Assembly (NCBI RefSeq): GCF_008757455.1
Contig: NZ_VCMV01000013.1
Coordinates: 607,720-671,719, forward strand
Origin: Microvirga brassicacearum
GTDB taxonomy: Bacteria; Pseudomonadota; Alphaproteobacteria; Rhizobiales; Beijerinckiaceae
Length of the DNA: 64,000 bases
Reading direction: 5' to 3'
Shown here: positions 8,572 through 16,702 of the stretch, one piece after another
Layout: every line of letters starts with the position of its first letter
Numbering within the stretch: the stretch's first letter is position 1
Notes under the pieces: model-generated
Databases searched by the model: none
Seen by the model: the letters and a program-made list of their open reading frames with translations, nothing else
Told to the model about the DNA's origin: nothing
Translations under genes and position numbers: made by a program

Positions 8572-9240
8572 ATGGACTGGGTGACAAGCGAACTATCGGA
8601 GAGGAACCTTTATAAGCTCCTCGTGAACACGGTGCTGCCCCGGCCGATCGCGCTGGTCACGACGGTGGATGCGAACGGCCACGCCAATGCTGCGCCGTTC
8701 AGCTTCTTCAACGTATTCAGCCACGCGCCGCCGCTGGTCGTTCTGGGCATCGAAGGACGGTCGCCAGCAGAGTCTCCGCTGAAGGACACCATGCGGAACA
8801 TTCGCGCGACCGGAACCTTCGTGGTCAATCTTGTCGATCGCGCGCTTGTGGAAGCGATGAATGTCTGCGCCATCGACTTCCCGGCTGAGATGGATGAGTT
8901 CGCGGCTGCCGGCCTCACATCGCTGCCGAGTCAGCAGGTCGCAGCGCCTCGCATCGCATCGTCGCCGGTGCAGCTTGAATGCCGAGAGACCGTCTCGCTC
9001 TCGCTCGGAACCCGCAACCGCAACCTGGTGGTAGGTGAAATCGTTCATTTGCACATCCGCGATGGGCTTGTGGACGATCAGTTTCATGTCGATGTCGATG
9101 GGCTGGACCTTGTGGCACGGCTGCACGGGGCGGACTGGTACACGACGACGCGGGACCGTTTCCAGGTGCCGCGTCAGACCTTCGACAAGTGGCGCTCGCA
9201 ACAAGCGACACAGTCAATCGCGGATACAGGTGAAGCATGA
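8572..9240 (+). CDS. Flavin reductase-like domain protein (FMN-binding split barrel)
   Basis: A 222-residue protein of the flavin reductase/DIM6-NTAB type. The segments VLPRPIALVTTVDANGHANA, PFSFFNVFSHAPPLVVLGI and TFVVNLVDRALVEAMN are the usual FMN-binding parts of the split barrel. Members either supply reduced flavin to monooxygenases or act as flavoproteins themselves. No flavin monooxygenase is visible nearby, so the redox partner is unknown. It begins 3 bases after the carbamoylase stop and its own stop overlaps the racemase start, so it is an integral part of this catabolic operon. Confidence 0.9.
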   Translation: MDWVTSELSERNLYKLLVNTVLPRPIALVTTVDANGHANAAPFSFFNVFSHAPPLVVLGIEGRSPAESPLKDTMRNIRATGTFVVNLVDRALVEAMNVCAIDFPAEMDEFAAAGLTSLPSQQVAAPRIASSPVQLECRETVSLSLGTRNRNLVVGEIVHLHIRDGLVDDQFHVDVDGLDLVARLHGADWYTTTRDRFQVPRQTFDKWRSQQATQSIADTGEA

Positions 9241-9926
9241 GCAAAACGATCTACGTCATCAACCCGAATTCGACTGAGTCGATAACGGCCGGCATCGACG
9301 CCGCGGTCACGCCGCTGCGTTCGGCGGACGGCCCCCCCATCGCGTGCGTGACATTGGCGGATGGTCCGCCCGGAATCCAATCGCAACGCGACGTGGATGG
9401 CATTGTGGCGCCGTTGTTGAAGCGGGCTGCCGCGCTCGAAGATGATGCGGCGGCCTTTGTCATCGCGTGCTTTTCCGATCCGGGCATGTATCCGTTGCGT
9501 GAGCAGAGCAACCGCCCGGTGCTGGGGATCGCGGAATGTGGCGTGCTCACGGCGCTGACACTCGGTCAGCGGTTTGGTGTCATCGCCATTTTGCCGACAT
9601 CGATCCCGAGACACCTTCGGTATTTCGGCGCCATGGGCGTCAACGACCGCTTCGCCGCCGACCTCTCGGTCGGACTGGGAGTGACCGAACTTGCCGATGG
9701 CGAGCGGACACTGGCGCGCATGATCGATGTGGGGCGCATCCTCCGGGATGTTCACGGGGCCGACGTCGTGGTGATGGGATGCGCCGGAATGGCGCGGTTC
9801 CGCGCACCGCTCGAGCGAGAGCTGGGAATCCCCGTGGTCGAGCCGACCCAGGCGGCCGTCACGATGGCAATCGGCCGGGTGCGGCTCGGCTGGGGTGGCC
9901 GGCCACTGGGCGGAGGATTATCGTGA
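9237..9926 (+). CDS. Hydantoin racemase-like Asp/Glu/hydantoin racemase family protein
   Basis: A 229-residue two-cysteine racemase-fold protein. Catalytic cysteines sit at about residue 78 (IACFSDPG) and residue 182 (MGCAGMA), both present, and VINPNSTESIT at the N-terminus is typical of HyuE/hydantoin racemases. The family inverts the C5 stereocentre of 5-substituted hydantoins by a two-base cofactor-independent mechanism, letting a stereospecific hydantoinase or carbamoylase consume both enantiomers. It overlaps the flavin reductase gene before it (ATGA) and the FAD oxidase after it (GTGA), consistent with coupled translation. Confidence 0.92.
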   Translation: MSKTIYVINPNSTESITAGIDAAVTPLRSADGPPIACVTLADGPPGIQSQRDVDGIVAPLLKRAAALEDDAAAFVIACFSDPGMYPLREQSNRPVLGIAECGVLTALTLGQRFGVIAILPTSIPRHLRYFGAMGVNDRFAADLSVGLGVTELADGERTLARMIDVGRILRDVHGADVVVMGCAGMARFRAPLERELGIPVVEPTQAAVTMAIGRVRLGWGGRPLGGGLS

Positions 9927-11347
9927 CCACGCTTGTGGCACGACTTGCTGCGATCGTCGGCGAAAAGAATGTGCTGGTCGATGAAGCGGCGAAGGCTCCG
10001 TTCCTCCAGGATTGGCTCGGCAAATATCGCGGCGCGGCCGCGGCCGTGGTGCGACCCGGCGGGACGGACGAGGTCGCGTCGGTTTTGGCGGCCTGTCGCG
10101 AGGCCGGAATTTCGGTCGTTCCTCAGGGCGGCAACACGAGCATGTCAGGAGGGGCGACGCCCGATCCGGCCGGCAGAGCCATCGTGCTCTCTCTCACGCG
10201 CATGAACCGAATTCGCGATGTCGATCCGGTTGGAAACACGATGACGGTCGACGCCGGCGTGGTCCTTGCTGCCGTCCAGGAGGCGGCCAAGGCCGCGGGA
10301 CGTTTTTTTCCGCTCAGTCTCGGTGCGGAAGGAAGCTGCACGATCGGCGGCAATCTCGCAACAAATGCCGGCGGCGTTGCAGTGCTGCGCTACGGGACAA
10401 TGCGAGAGCTAACGCTGGGTCTCGAGGTCGCTTTCGCCGATGGCCGCGTCTGGGACGGCCTCAAGGCTCTGCGCAAGGACAATACCGGATACTCGCTTCG
10501 CGATCTCTTCGTCGGTTCAGAAGGCACGCTCGGGATCATTACCGGGGCGGTGTTGAAATTGTTTCCAGAACCAAAGGCTCGTGCCACCGCTTTTGTCTCG
10601 CTGCGCGATACGAGCGCGGCGTTGTCGCTTCTGGCGCGGGTCCGCGAACGCTGCGGTGACCGGCTGACAGCATTTGAATTTATCACGGGGGATTGCCTGA
10701 CTTTGGTGCTGCGGCACGTGGGTGATGTACGTTTGCCTTTTACCCAAGTCCCGCCCGCTGCCGTGCTGGTCGAGCTTTCAGACTCGGATGACGATTCAGC
10801 GCTTGGCGCAAGGCTCGAGGCGTCCCTCGTCGACGCCGCGGAAGCGGAGATCATCCTCGATGCAGCCATCGCCCAGGGGGCGACGCAAGCCCGATCCTTC
10901 TGGCGCCTGCGCGAAGGCATCTCGGAAGCGCTCGTGCGAGAGGGTAGAGCCGCCAAGCACGATGTTTCAGTACCGGTGGCACAAATGGCGGACTTCATCG
11001 TGGCTGCGGACGCGGCCGTGGCTGCCGCCGCGCCCGGGGTTAGGCCCATCATGTTCGGCCATCTCGGCGACGGCAATCTGCATTATAACTTGCTGAAAGC
11101 CGAGAACACGAACGATGCCGATTTTGCCGCGGTCGCTCCCGTTCTGACTCGCATCGTTCACGACGAGACCGCGCGTTGCCGCGGCTCGATCAGTGCAGAG
11201 CATGGGATTGGCCAGCTTCGCGTCGCGGATATGTCCCGCTACAAAGCGCCGATTGAACTTGAGCTGATGAATGCCCTGAAGGCGGTGTTCGATCCGACCG
11301 GTCTTCTCAACCCGGGCAAGCTCTTGCCCGATATGTCGAACCATTGA
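9923..11347 (+). CDS. FAD-binding oxidoreductase of the GlcD / D-2-hydroxyacid dehydrogenase family
   Basis: A 474-residue PCMH-type flavoprotein. The FAD-binding part includes VPQGGNTSMSGGATP, GNTMTVDAGV, EGSCTIGGNLATNAGG and LFVGSEGTLGIITGAVLKL. The C-terminal FAD-oxidase domain has GHLGDGNLHYN and ends SAEHGIGQLR, DPTGLLNPGKLLP. Relatives oxidise D-2-hydroxy acids (lactate, glycolate, 2-hydroxyglutarate) to 2-oxo acids. The GTG start at 9923 is favoured by GGAGG six bases upstream and the GTGA overlap with the racemase stop; the same frame runs further upstream only as a shadow. With the DapA-like lyase next door, oxidation followed by aldol cleavage is a plausible but unproven route. Confidence 0.92.
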   Translation: MTTLVARLAAIVGEKNVLVDEAAKAPFLQDWLGKYRGAAAAVVRPGGTDEVASVLAACREAGISVVPQGGNTSMSGGATPDPAGRAIVLSLTRMNRIRDVDPVGNTMTVDAGVVLAAVQEAAKAAGRFFPLSLGAEGSCTIGGNLATNAGGVAVLRYGTMRELTLGLEVAFADGRVWDGLKALRKDNTGYSLRDLFVGSEGTLGIITGAVLKLFPEPKARATAFVSLRDTSAALSLLARVRERCGDRLTAFEFITGDCLTLVLRHVGDVRLPFTQVPPAAVLVELSDSDDDSALGARLEASLVDAAEAEIILDAAIAQGATQARSFWRLREGISEALVREGRAAKHDVSVPVAQMADFIVAADAAVAAAAPGVRPIMFGHLGDGNLHYNLLKAENTNDADFAAVAPVLTRIVHDETARCRGSISAEHGIGQLRVADMSRYKAPIELELMNALKAVFDPTGLLNPGKLLPDMSNH

Positions 11348-11355
11348 GGAATTCC

Positions 11356-12285
11356 ATGACTTTGCTGAACGAACAGGCCGCCGGTGTCTACGTGATTGCT
11401 GTAACGCCGTTTACGGACGAGGGCGCATTGGATCTCCAGAGCACCGATCGCATGGTGGATTTCTATCTTGAAAAGGGGGCGACGGGTCTGACCGTTCTCG
11501 GCATGATGGGAGAAGCGACCAAGCTCACCGCCGCGGAATCGAGCACTTTCGTGAAGCGCGTCCTGGCACGCGTTGCCGGCCGCGTCCCGGTCGTCGTCGG
11601 CGTCTCGGCGTCCGGCTTTGCGCCCATGCGTGAATTGAGTGAGAGCGTCATGGGCGAAGGCGCAGCGGGGGTCATGGTGGCTCCTCCAGGACATCTGCGG
11701 ACCGACGACCAGATCTACGGCTATTATGAAATGGTGGCGGAAACGCTCGGCAAAACACCGTTCGTGCTGCAGGATTTTCCGCTGGTCACCAACGTCCAGA
11801 TCTCGGCTGCCGTCATCCTGCGGATCATCAAGACGTTGCCCACCTGCGTGATGCTCAAGCACGAGGACTGGCCAGGATTGTCCAAGATTTCCACCTTGCG
11901 ACAAGCGAGCGAGACGGGTGAAGGGCGGCGTATTTCCATTCTTGTCGGCAATGGCGGCATGTTTCTGCCGGAAGAAATGGGACGCGGTGCGGACGGCGCG
12001 ATGACCGGTTTCGCCTATCCCGAGATGATGGTCGATGTCACAAAGGCCTATGCGGCCGGAAATATCGAACGCGCGCATGATTTGTTCGACGCCTATCTGC
12101 CGCTCGCCCGCTACGAGCAGCAGCCGGGACTCGGTCTGACGATCCGTAAATACACTCTCGCCAAACGAGGCGCGATCGCCTCAGGTGCCCTACGCAAGCC
12201 GGGTGCCAAACTGTCCGGCGCCGATATCGCCGATATCGAGCGTCTCGTCGCCCGTCAAACGCGCAGGCTGCAGGCGGTCAGCTGA
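11356..12285 (+). CDS. DapA-family (N-acetylneuraminate lyase/DHDPS-like) aldolase
   Basis: A 309-residue TIM-barrel Schiff-base lyase. The pyruvate-carboxylate motif GMMGEATKL (~49-57) and the Schiff-base lysine (VMLKHEDWPG, about K168) are present. The usual YNxP tyrosine motif is replaced by LQDFP (~138-142), so it is not a normal dihydrodipicolinate synthase. GAGGA lies just before the ATG at 11356; a TTG overlapping the previous stop is less likely. It closes the plus-strand operon and probably cleaves or condenses a 2-oxo acid made by the preceding oxidase. The substrate is unknown. Confidence 0.9.
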   Translation: MTLLNEQAAGVYVIAVTPFTDEGALDLQSTDRMVDFYLEKGATGLTVLGMMGEATKLTAAESSTFVKRVLARVAGRVPVVVGVSASGFAPMRELSESVMGEGAAGVMVAPPGHLRTDDQIYGYYEMVAETLGKTPFVLQDFPLVTNVQISAAVILRIIKTLPTCVMLKHEDWPGLSKISTLRQASETGEGRRISILVGNGGMFLPEEMGRGADGAMTGFAYPEMMVDVTKAYAAGNIERAHDLFDAYLPLARYEQQPGLGLTIRKYTLAKRGAIASGALRKPGAKLSGADIADIERLVARQTRRLQAVS

Positions 12286-12353
12286 AGGATCCCGGTCTAG
12301 GCGCCAAGCACGCTCTCGTTGTTGGTGCAAGTGCCGGTCCGGCGGTTATCAAG

Positions 12354-13181
12354 TTACCGTGACATGGCCGTTGGGGGCATGAGGTCGGCGACAGGCGATC
12401 GTTTCCCGTCGTCGACATGAACGGTGACATTGGCGGCTTGCAACTTGCTCGCGAGAGCTCCGCTTGGAGCGCGATCGGTCACGATGTCCGACAATGTGTC
12501 CAATGGGCAGACGAGTTCCAGATGGCGGCGGTTGAACTTTGCCGCGTCCAGGAGAAGCACCCCTCGTTCCGCTCGTTCGAGCATCGTTCTTTTGATCCAG
12601 CAGGCTTGAGTCTCGACGTCGGTGGGCCCTTCGACGGTCAACCCGCTTGCCCCGATAAACGCGATATCGGCGTAGAAGCGCTGCAGAAACGCGCATGTCT
12701 CGGAGCCATACACGCCCCGCTCGCGCGAGGAAAAATCCCCCGGGCAGAAAACCACCCGCACATTATTCTGCTGGACCAAGGCGTTGGCGACCGCGAAGCA
12801 GTTGGTGATCACCGTAATCCGTTCCGCGCCCTGTGCCAACGCATGAGCGAAGCGGGCCGTCGTTGAGCCCGAATCGATCATCAAGACATCGCCCGGCTTG
12901 ACGAGCGCGAGCCCCGCGCGGGCAATGGCATCGCGCTCTTCCACCGCAAGAGTGTCACGATCCTGGAATTTCGGCTGGAGACCAAGCTGGCGTCCAGCCG
13001 CGCCACCATAGGTGCGGCTGACGAGGCCACGATGAGTCAGCTCCTCGATATCGCGTCTGACAGTCTCTGCGGAAACGCCGAGGCGGCGAGCAAGGTCGGA
13101 AGTCCGAACAGCAGGGGTCATGCCGAGCTCGGCGACGATTAATCTCTGGCGCGTGACCTTCTTGCCCTCAGACAGCGACAC
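12354..13181 (-). CDS. DeoR/GlpR-family transcriptional regulator
   Basis: A 275-residue DeoR-type repressor. An N-terminal HTH (VRTSDLARRLGVSAETVRRDIEEL) is followed by the sugar-phosphate-binding DeoRC domain with LMIDSGSTTARFA, VITNCFAVANAL and FIGASGLTVEGPTD. The GTG at 13181 is preferred because GGAGGG lies six bases ahead; longer reading frames lack a ribosome site. It faces away from the carbohydrate ABC operon starting at 13356, which it probably controls in response to a phosphorylated sugar or polyol. It converges with the end of the hydantoin operon, so the two blocks are likely separate units. Confidence 0.93.
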   Translation of the reverse strand: MSLSEGKKVTRQRLIVAELGMTPAVRTSDLARRLGVSAETVRRDIEELTHRGLVSRTYGGAAGRQLGLQPKFQDRDTLAVEERDAIARAGLALVKPGDVLMIDSGSTTARFAHALAQGAERITVITNCFAVANALVQQNNVRVVFCPGDFSSRERGVYGSETCAFLQRFYADIAFIGASGLTVEGPTDVETQACWIKRTMLERAERGVLLLDAAKFNRRHLELVCPLDTLSDIVTDRAPSGALASKLQAANVTVHVDDGKRSPVADLMPPTAMSR

Positions 13182-13220
13182 CTCACACCCTCCACGACAA
13201 GCATTGTAGAAGCCACAGTA

Positions 13221-13263
13221 GATCTGGGACATTCCACATAAGTATGCTTGATCTCCCACATTC
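13221..13263. promoter_or_regulatory. Direct-repeat candidate operator for the DeoR regulator
   Basis: GATCTGGGACATTC (13221-13234) and GATCTCCCACATTC (13250-13263) match at 11 of 14 positions and are spaced 29 bases apart, close to three helical turns. They lie in the 174-base divergent gap between deoR and the ABC operon, as expected for repeated operator units. The assignment is inferred from position. Confidence 0.4.
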
Positions 13264-13355
13264 TGTCTTCTAGGTTTCGGGAGAACGCCTAAGCTCTCTC
13301 AAGCGGAATCTGCTGAAGTTTCAAACTGCGCCTGTGATTTCAAAGGTTCGCGTCG

Positions 13356-14354
13356 ATGTCTGAAATTGTCGTCAATGCCGTCTCCAAATCCTGGGGCGGA
13401 GTGGGTGGGGTGGACCGCGTCAGCTTCAAGGCCGAGGCAGGGACGTTGCTGGTTCTGTTGGGGCCATCAGGATGCGGCAAATCCACGACACTGCGTCTCA
13501 TAGCGGGGTTGGAGGAGATTGAATCTGGACACATCACGATCGGTGGACGCGATGTCACGCATCTCTCGCCGGCTGAACGCCGCATCTCGATGGTGTTTCA
13601 ATCCTATGCGCTGTTTCCTCATCTGAGTGTCGCCGAGAACATCATCTTTGGACTGAAGGTTCGGCGTGTCGGACGCGCCGAGCGCGACGAACGGCTGAAA
13701 AAAGTGGCCGACATCGTGGGCCTTAGCCAACTTCTCGATCGGAAACCATCCCAACTCTCGGGCGGCCAGCGGCAGCGCGTGGCCCTCGGCCGAGCGATCA
13801 TCGCGGAAGCCGCCGTCTGTTTGATGGATGAGCCCCTTTCAAACCTCGATGCGAAACTGCGCCACGAGATGCGGACGGAGATCCGCAGCCTGCAGCAGCG
13901 CCTCGGCATGACCATGGTCTACGTCACGCATGATCAGACAGAAGCGATGACCATGGCCGACCGGGTTATCCTGATGCGGGACGGCCAAATCGAGCAGAAC
14001 GGGGCGCCGCACGAGCTCTATAATCAACCAGCGAGCGACTTTGCAGCACGCTTCATCGGCACGCCGCCGATGAACATCATCTCCTGGCGCGACGACACAT
14101 CGCTCGGTGTTCGTCCCGAACATATCACGCTTGATGATCACGACGGGGTGTCGGCAACGATCAAGGCGGTTGAATACCTTGGTGCCGACAGCATTATCAT
14201 TTGCGATGTGAAGGGCGAGACCGTCGCTGTCCGGCAGTCGGGATACTGCTCGGTGACAACTGGCACCAAGGTCAATCTCGGCTGGCAAAACCGTCACGTA
14301 CATCTGTTTGAGAAGAACAGCGGAAAGCGTCGTGAAGGGGGTTTGCCTCAATAG
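13356..14354 (+). CDS. Carbohydrate ABC transporter ATP-binding protein (UgpC/MalK-like)
   Basis: A 332-residue ATPase of the CUT1 sugar importer class. It carries Walker A GPSGCGKST, signature LSGGQRQR, Walker B VCLMDEPLSNLD and switch VTHDQTEAM. A C-terminal regulatory OB-fold extension includes FIGTPPMN and LGVRPEHI, which distinguishes MalK/UgpC types from amino-acid ATPases. It is the first gene of a four-gene plus-strand importer operon (ATPase, binding protein, two permeases) divergent from the DeoR regulator. Its helical domain (about residues 90-150) is intact. Confidence 0.95.
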   Translation: MSEIVVNAVSKSWGGVGGVDRVSFKAEAGTLLVLLGPSGCGKSTTLRLIAGLEEIESGHITIGGRDVTHLSPAERRISMVFQSYALFPHLSVAENIIFGLKVRRVGRAERDERLKKVADIVGLSQLLDRKPSQLSGGQRQRVALGRAIIAEAAVCLMDEPLSNLDAKLRHEMRTEIRSLQQRLGMTMVYVTHDQTEAMTMADRVILMRDGQIEQNGAPHELYNQPASDFAARFIGTPPMNIISWRDDTSLGVRPEHITLDDHDGVSATIKAVEYLGADSIIICDVKGETVAVRQSGYCSVTTGTKVNLGWQNRHVHLFEKNSGKRREGGLPQ

Positions 14355-14430
14355 ACGTTTTCTTCTGCAAAGAAACGTTCCGGCTCCCGCCGCGAGCGTA
14401 CGGCTTCCAAACTCCAGGGAGGGGAAAAAC

Positions 14431-15714
14431 ATGAAGTTCAAGACAAAGGCACTGATCACCGCCGGATTCATAACGGTAGCGGGCTTTGGCGCAAGCATGG
14501 CTCAAGCCGTCGATCTCACCATGTACTATCCTGTCGCCGTCGGCGGCCCGGTCACGAAGGTGATCGACGACATGGTCCAGCGGTTTCAGAAGGAAAACCC
14601 GGATATCAAGGTCGATGCGGTTTATGCGGGTAACTACACCGACACCATGACGAAGGCGATGACCGCCATGAAGGGCGGGCAACCACCGCAATTGTCGGTT
14701 CTGTTCTCGACTGATTTGTTCACACTCATTGACGAGAAGGCCATCGTACCGATTGATGATCTCGCCGGCGCAGACGGCAAGGCGTGGCTCGACAGCCTCT
14801 ACCCCGCCTTCATGGAGAACGGACGCATCGATGGTAAGACGTGGAGCGTTCCGTTCCAACGCTCCACCATCGTCCTGTACTACAATAAGGACGCTTTCAA
14901 GGATGCCGGCCTCGACCCAGAAAAGCCGCCGGCAACCTGGGCCGAGATGGCCGAAATGTCGAAGAAACTGGTGAAGAAGGACGCGTCCGGAAACGTCACG
15001 CGCTGGGGTGTCGAAATCCCCTCGACCGGCTACGGCTATTGGATGCTGCAGGCACTCGCCATCGAGAATGGCCAGAAGCTCATGAACGAGTCCGGCACCA
15101 AGGTTTTCTTCAACGAGAAGAAAACAGTCGAAGCCCTGCAATACTGGGTGGATATGTCCCGCAAAGAAAATGTGATGCCGACAGGCGCTATCGAGTGGGG
15201 CACGCTGCGCGCAGACTTCCTTGAAGGCAAGACCGCCATGATGTGGCACACCACGGGCAATCTGACCGCGGTGAAGGATGCGGCGAAGTTCAACTTCGGC
15301 GTCGCCATGCTGCCTGCGAAAGAGCAGCGCGGCTCGCCGACCGGCGGTGGGAACTTCTATGTCTTCAAGAGTTCGTCGCCGGAGCAGCAACTGGCCTCCG
15401 TGAAGTTCATTCGCTGGATGACGGCTCCCGAGCGCGCGGCGGAATGGAGCATCAAGACCGGCTATGTGGCCGTTACCCCGGCTGCCTACGAGACCGAGAC
15501 GATGAAGTCCTACGTGAAGGACTTTCCCCAGGCCATCGTCGCACGCGACCAGCTCAAACACGCAGTGGCAGAGCTGTCGGTGCATGACAACGGACGCATC
15601 TACAAGATCGTCAACGATGCCGTGCAGGCGGCGGTGACCGGCACGCAGACTCCACAGGAAGCTCTCGACAGCGCGCAGAAGCAATCCGAGCGAATCCTCA
15701 GCCGCTACAAGTAA
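14431..15714 (+). CDS. Extracellular solute-binding protein, UgpB-like (SBP family 1)
   Basis: A 427-residue periplasmic receptor. The signal peptide covers residues 1-24 (MKFKTKALITAGFITVAGFG, cleavage after MAQA). The mature protein has the bilobal family-1 fold, with FQKENPDIKVDAVYAGNYTDT, QPPQLSVLFSTDLFTLID and FQRSTIVLYYNKDAF near the binding cleft. This pattern resembles UgpB, the sn-glycerol-3-phosphate receptor. A DeoR/GlpR-type regulator next door fits a glycerol-phosphate or polyol cargo, but the ligand is not proven. The start follows a strong GGGAGGGG ribosome site. A perfect hairpin lies just after its stop. Confidence 0.93.
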   Translation: MKFKTKALITAGFITVAGFGASMAQAVDLTMYYPVAVGGPVTKVIDDMVQRFQKENPDIKVDAVYAGNYTDTMTKAMTAMKGGQPPQLSVLFSTDLFTLIDEKAIVPIDDLAGADGKAWLDSLYPAFMENGRIDGKTWSVPFQRSTIVLYYNKDAFKDAGLDPEKPPATWAEMAEMSKKLVKKDASGNVTRWGVEIPSTGYGYWMLQALAIENGQKLMNESGTKVFFNEKKTVEALQYWVDMSRKENVMPTGAIEWGTLRADFLEGKTAMMWHTTGNLTAVKDAAKFNFGVAMLPAKEQRGSPTGGGNFYVFKSSSPEQQLASVKFIRWMTAPERAAEWSIKTGYVAVTPAAYETETMKSYVKDFPQAIVARDQLKHAVAELSVHDNGRIYKIVNDAVQAAVTGTQTPQEALDSAQKQSERILSRYK

Positions 15715-15725
15715 GATTACCGAAC

Positions 15726-15760
15726 CAGGTGCCGCGGCGGTTCTCCCGCCGCGGCACCTG
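15726..15760 (+). other. Intercistronic hairpin after the binding-protein gene
   Basis: CAGGTGCCGCGGCGG and CCGCCGCGGCACCTG form a perfect 15-bp stem around a TTCTC loop, 11 bases after the stop of the binding-protein gene and before the first permease. No T-run follows, so it is more likely an mRNA-stabilising or partial-termination element that lets the receptor be made in excess than a full terminator. The stem is seen; the role is inferred. Confidence 0.75.
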
Positions 15761-15784
15761 CCTGGCACCAAGCGGGAGAGTTTC

Positions 15785-16702
15785 ATGGTAGCCGCCGTCA
15801 TGAGCGCCACCGAGTCGAGAGGACTTCGGCGAAGAAATTGGCTCACGAATGTGAATGCCTGGCTCCTGCTTCTCCCTGCAATCGTGCTCCTGGCGACCTT
15901 CACGCATTATCCGATTCTCGCGACGCTCTATCATAGCTTCTTTTCCCTCGGACGCAGCGGCCCGGCGGCATTTGTGGGTCTCGACAACTACAGCTACATG
16001 CTGGACGACGACGTTTTCTGGCAGGTTCTGCGCAACAACGTCATCTTTGCCTTGGCGACCGTGCCCACGAGCATCGCGCTTGCCCTCCTCATGGCCGTAT
16101 GGGTGGACAAGAAAATTGCCGGGCGGTCTTTTCTGCGTCTCGCCTTTTTCACACCGACGGTCCTGCCCATGATTGCAGTCGCGAATATCTGGCTTTTTTT
16201 CTACACGCCCGGCTATGGATTGCTCGACCAATTCCTCAAGATGATCGGTTTGTCAGGGCATAACTGGCTCGGGGATCCGGCAACCGTCATGACCGCGCTC
16301 TCCGTCATGGTGGTCTGGAAAGAAGCGGGCTTCTTCATGATCTTCTATCTCGCGGCGCTTCAGACGATTCCGCCGGACTTGAAGGAAGCCGCCGCAGTCG
16401 AAGGGGCGGGCCGCTGGTATTTCTTCCGCCGGATCACGCTTCCGCTGCTGATGCCCACGACGCTCTTTGTCTCGATCAATGCGTTGATCAATTCCTTCAA
16501 GCTTGTCGATCAGCTTGTCATCATGACGAAGGGCGGGCCCAACAATGCCAGTTCCCTCCTTCTCTACTACATCTACGAGGTCGCCTTCACATTCTGGGAT
16601 ACGACCTATGCGGCCACATTGACTGTGACCCTCATCACGATCCTGGCGGCCGTGGCGCTGACCAAGTTCATTTATCTGGATCGAAGGATTCACTATCAAT
16701 GA
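15785..16702 (+). CDS. Carbohydrate ABC transporter permease (UgpA/MalF-like)
   Basis: A 305-residue inner-membrane permease with six or so hydrophobic helices. Its coupling loop, LQTIPPDLKEAAAVEGAG with the EAA pattern, contacts the UgpC-like ATPase. The first helix (WLLLLPAIVLLATFTHYPI) is typical of MalF/UgpA chains. GGGAGAG precedes the ATG at 15785; a second in-frame ATG at 15800 is possible. Its stop overlaps the start of the second permease. Confidence 0.93.
   Translation: MVAAVMSATESRGLRRRNWLTNVNAWLLLLPAIVLLATFTHYPILATLYHSFFSLGRSGPAAFVGLDNYSYMLDDDVFWQVLRNNVIFALATVPTSIALALLMAVWVDKKIAGRSFLRLAFFTPTVLPMIAVANIWLFFYTPGYGLLDQFLKMIGLSGHNWLGDPATVMTALSVMVVWKEAGFFMIFYLAALQTIPPDLKEAAAVEGAGRWYFFRRITLPLLMPTTLFVSINALINSFKLVDQLVIMTKGGPNNASSLLLYYIYEVAFTFWDTTYAATLTVTLITILAAVALTKFIYLDRRIHYQ

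Noticed and set aside
14272..15903. 543-codon open frame on the minus strand
   Set aside because: It lies opposite the UgpB-like receptor, which has a signal peptide, ribosome site and family motifs; the minus frame has none.
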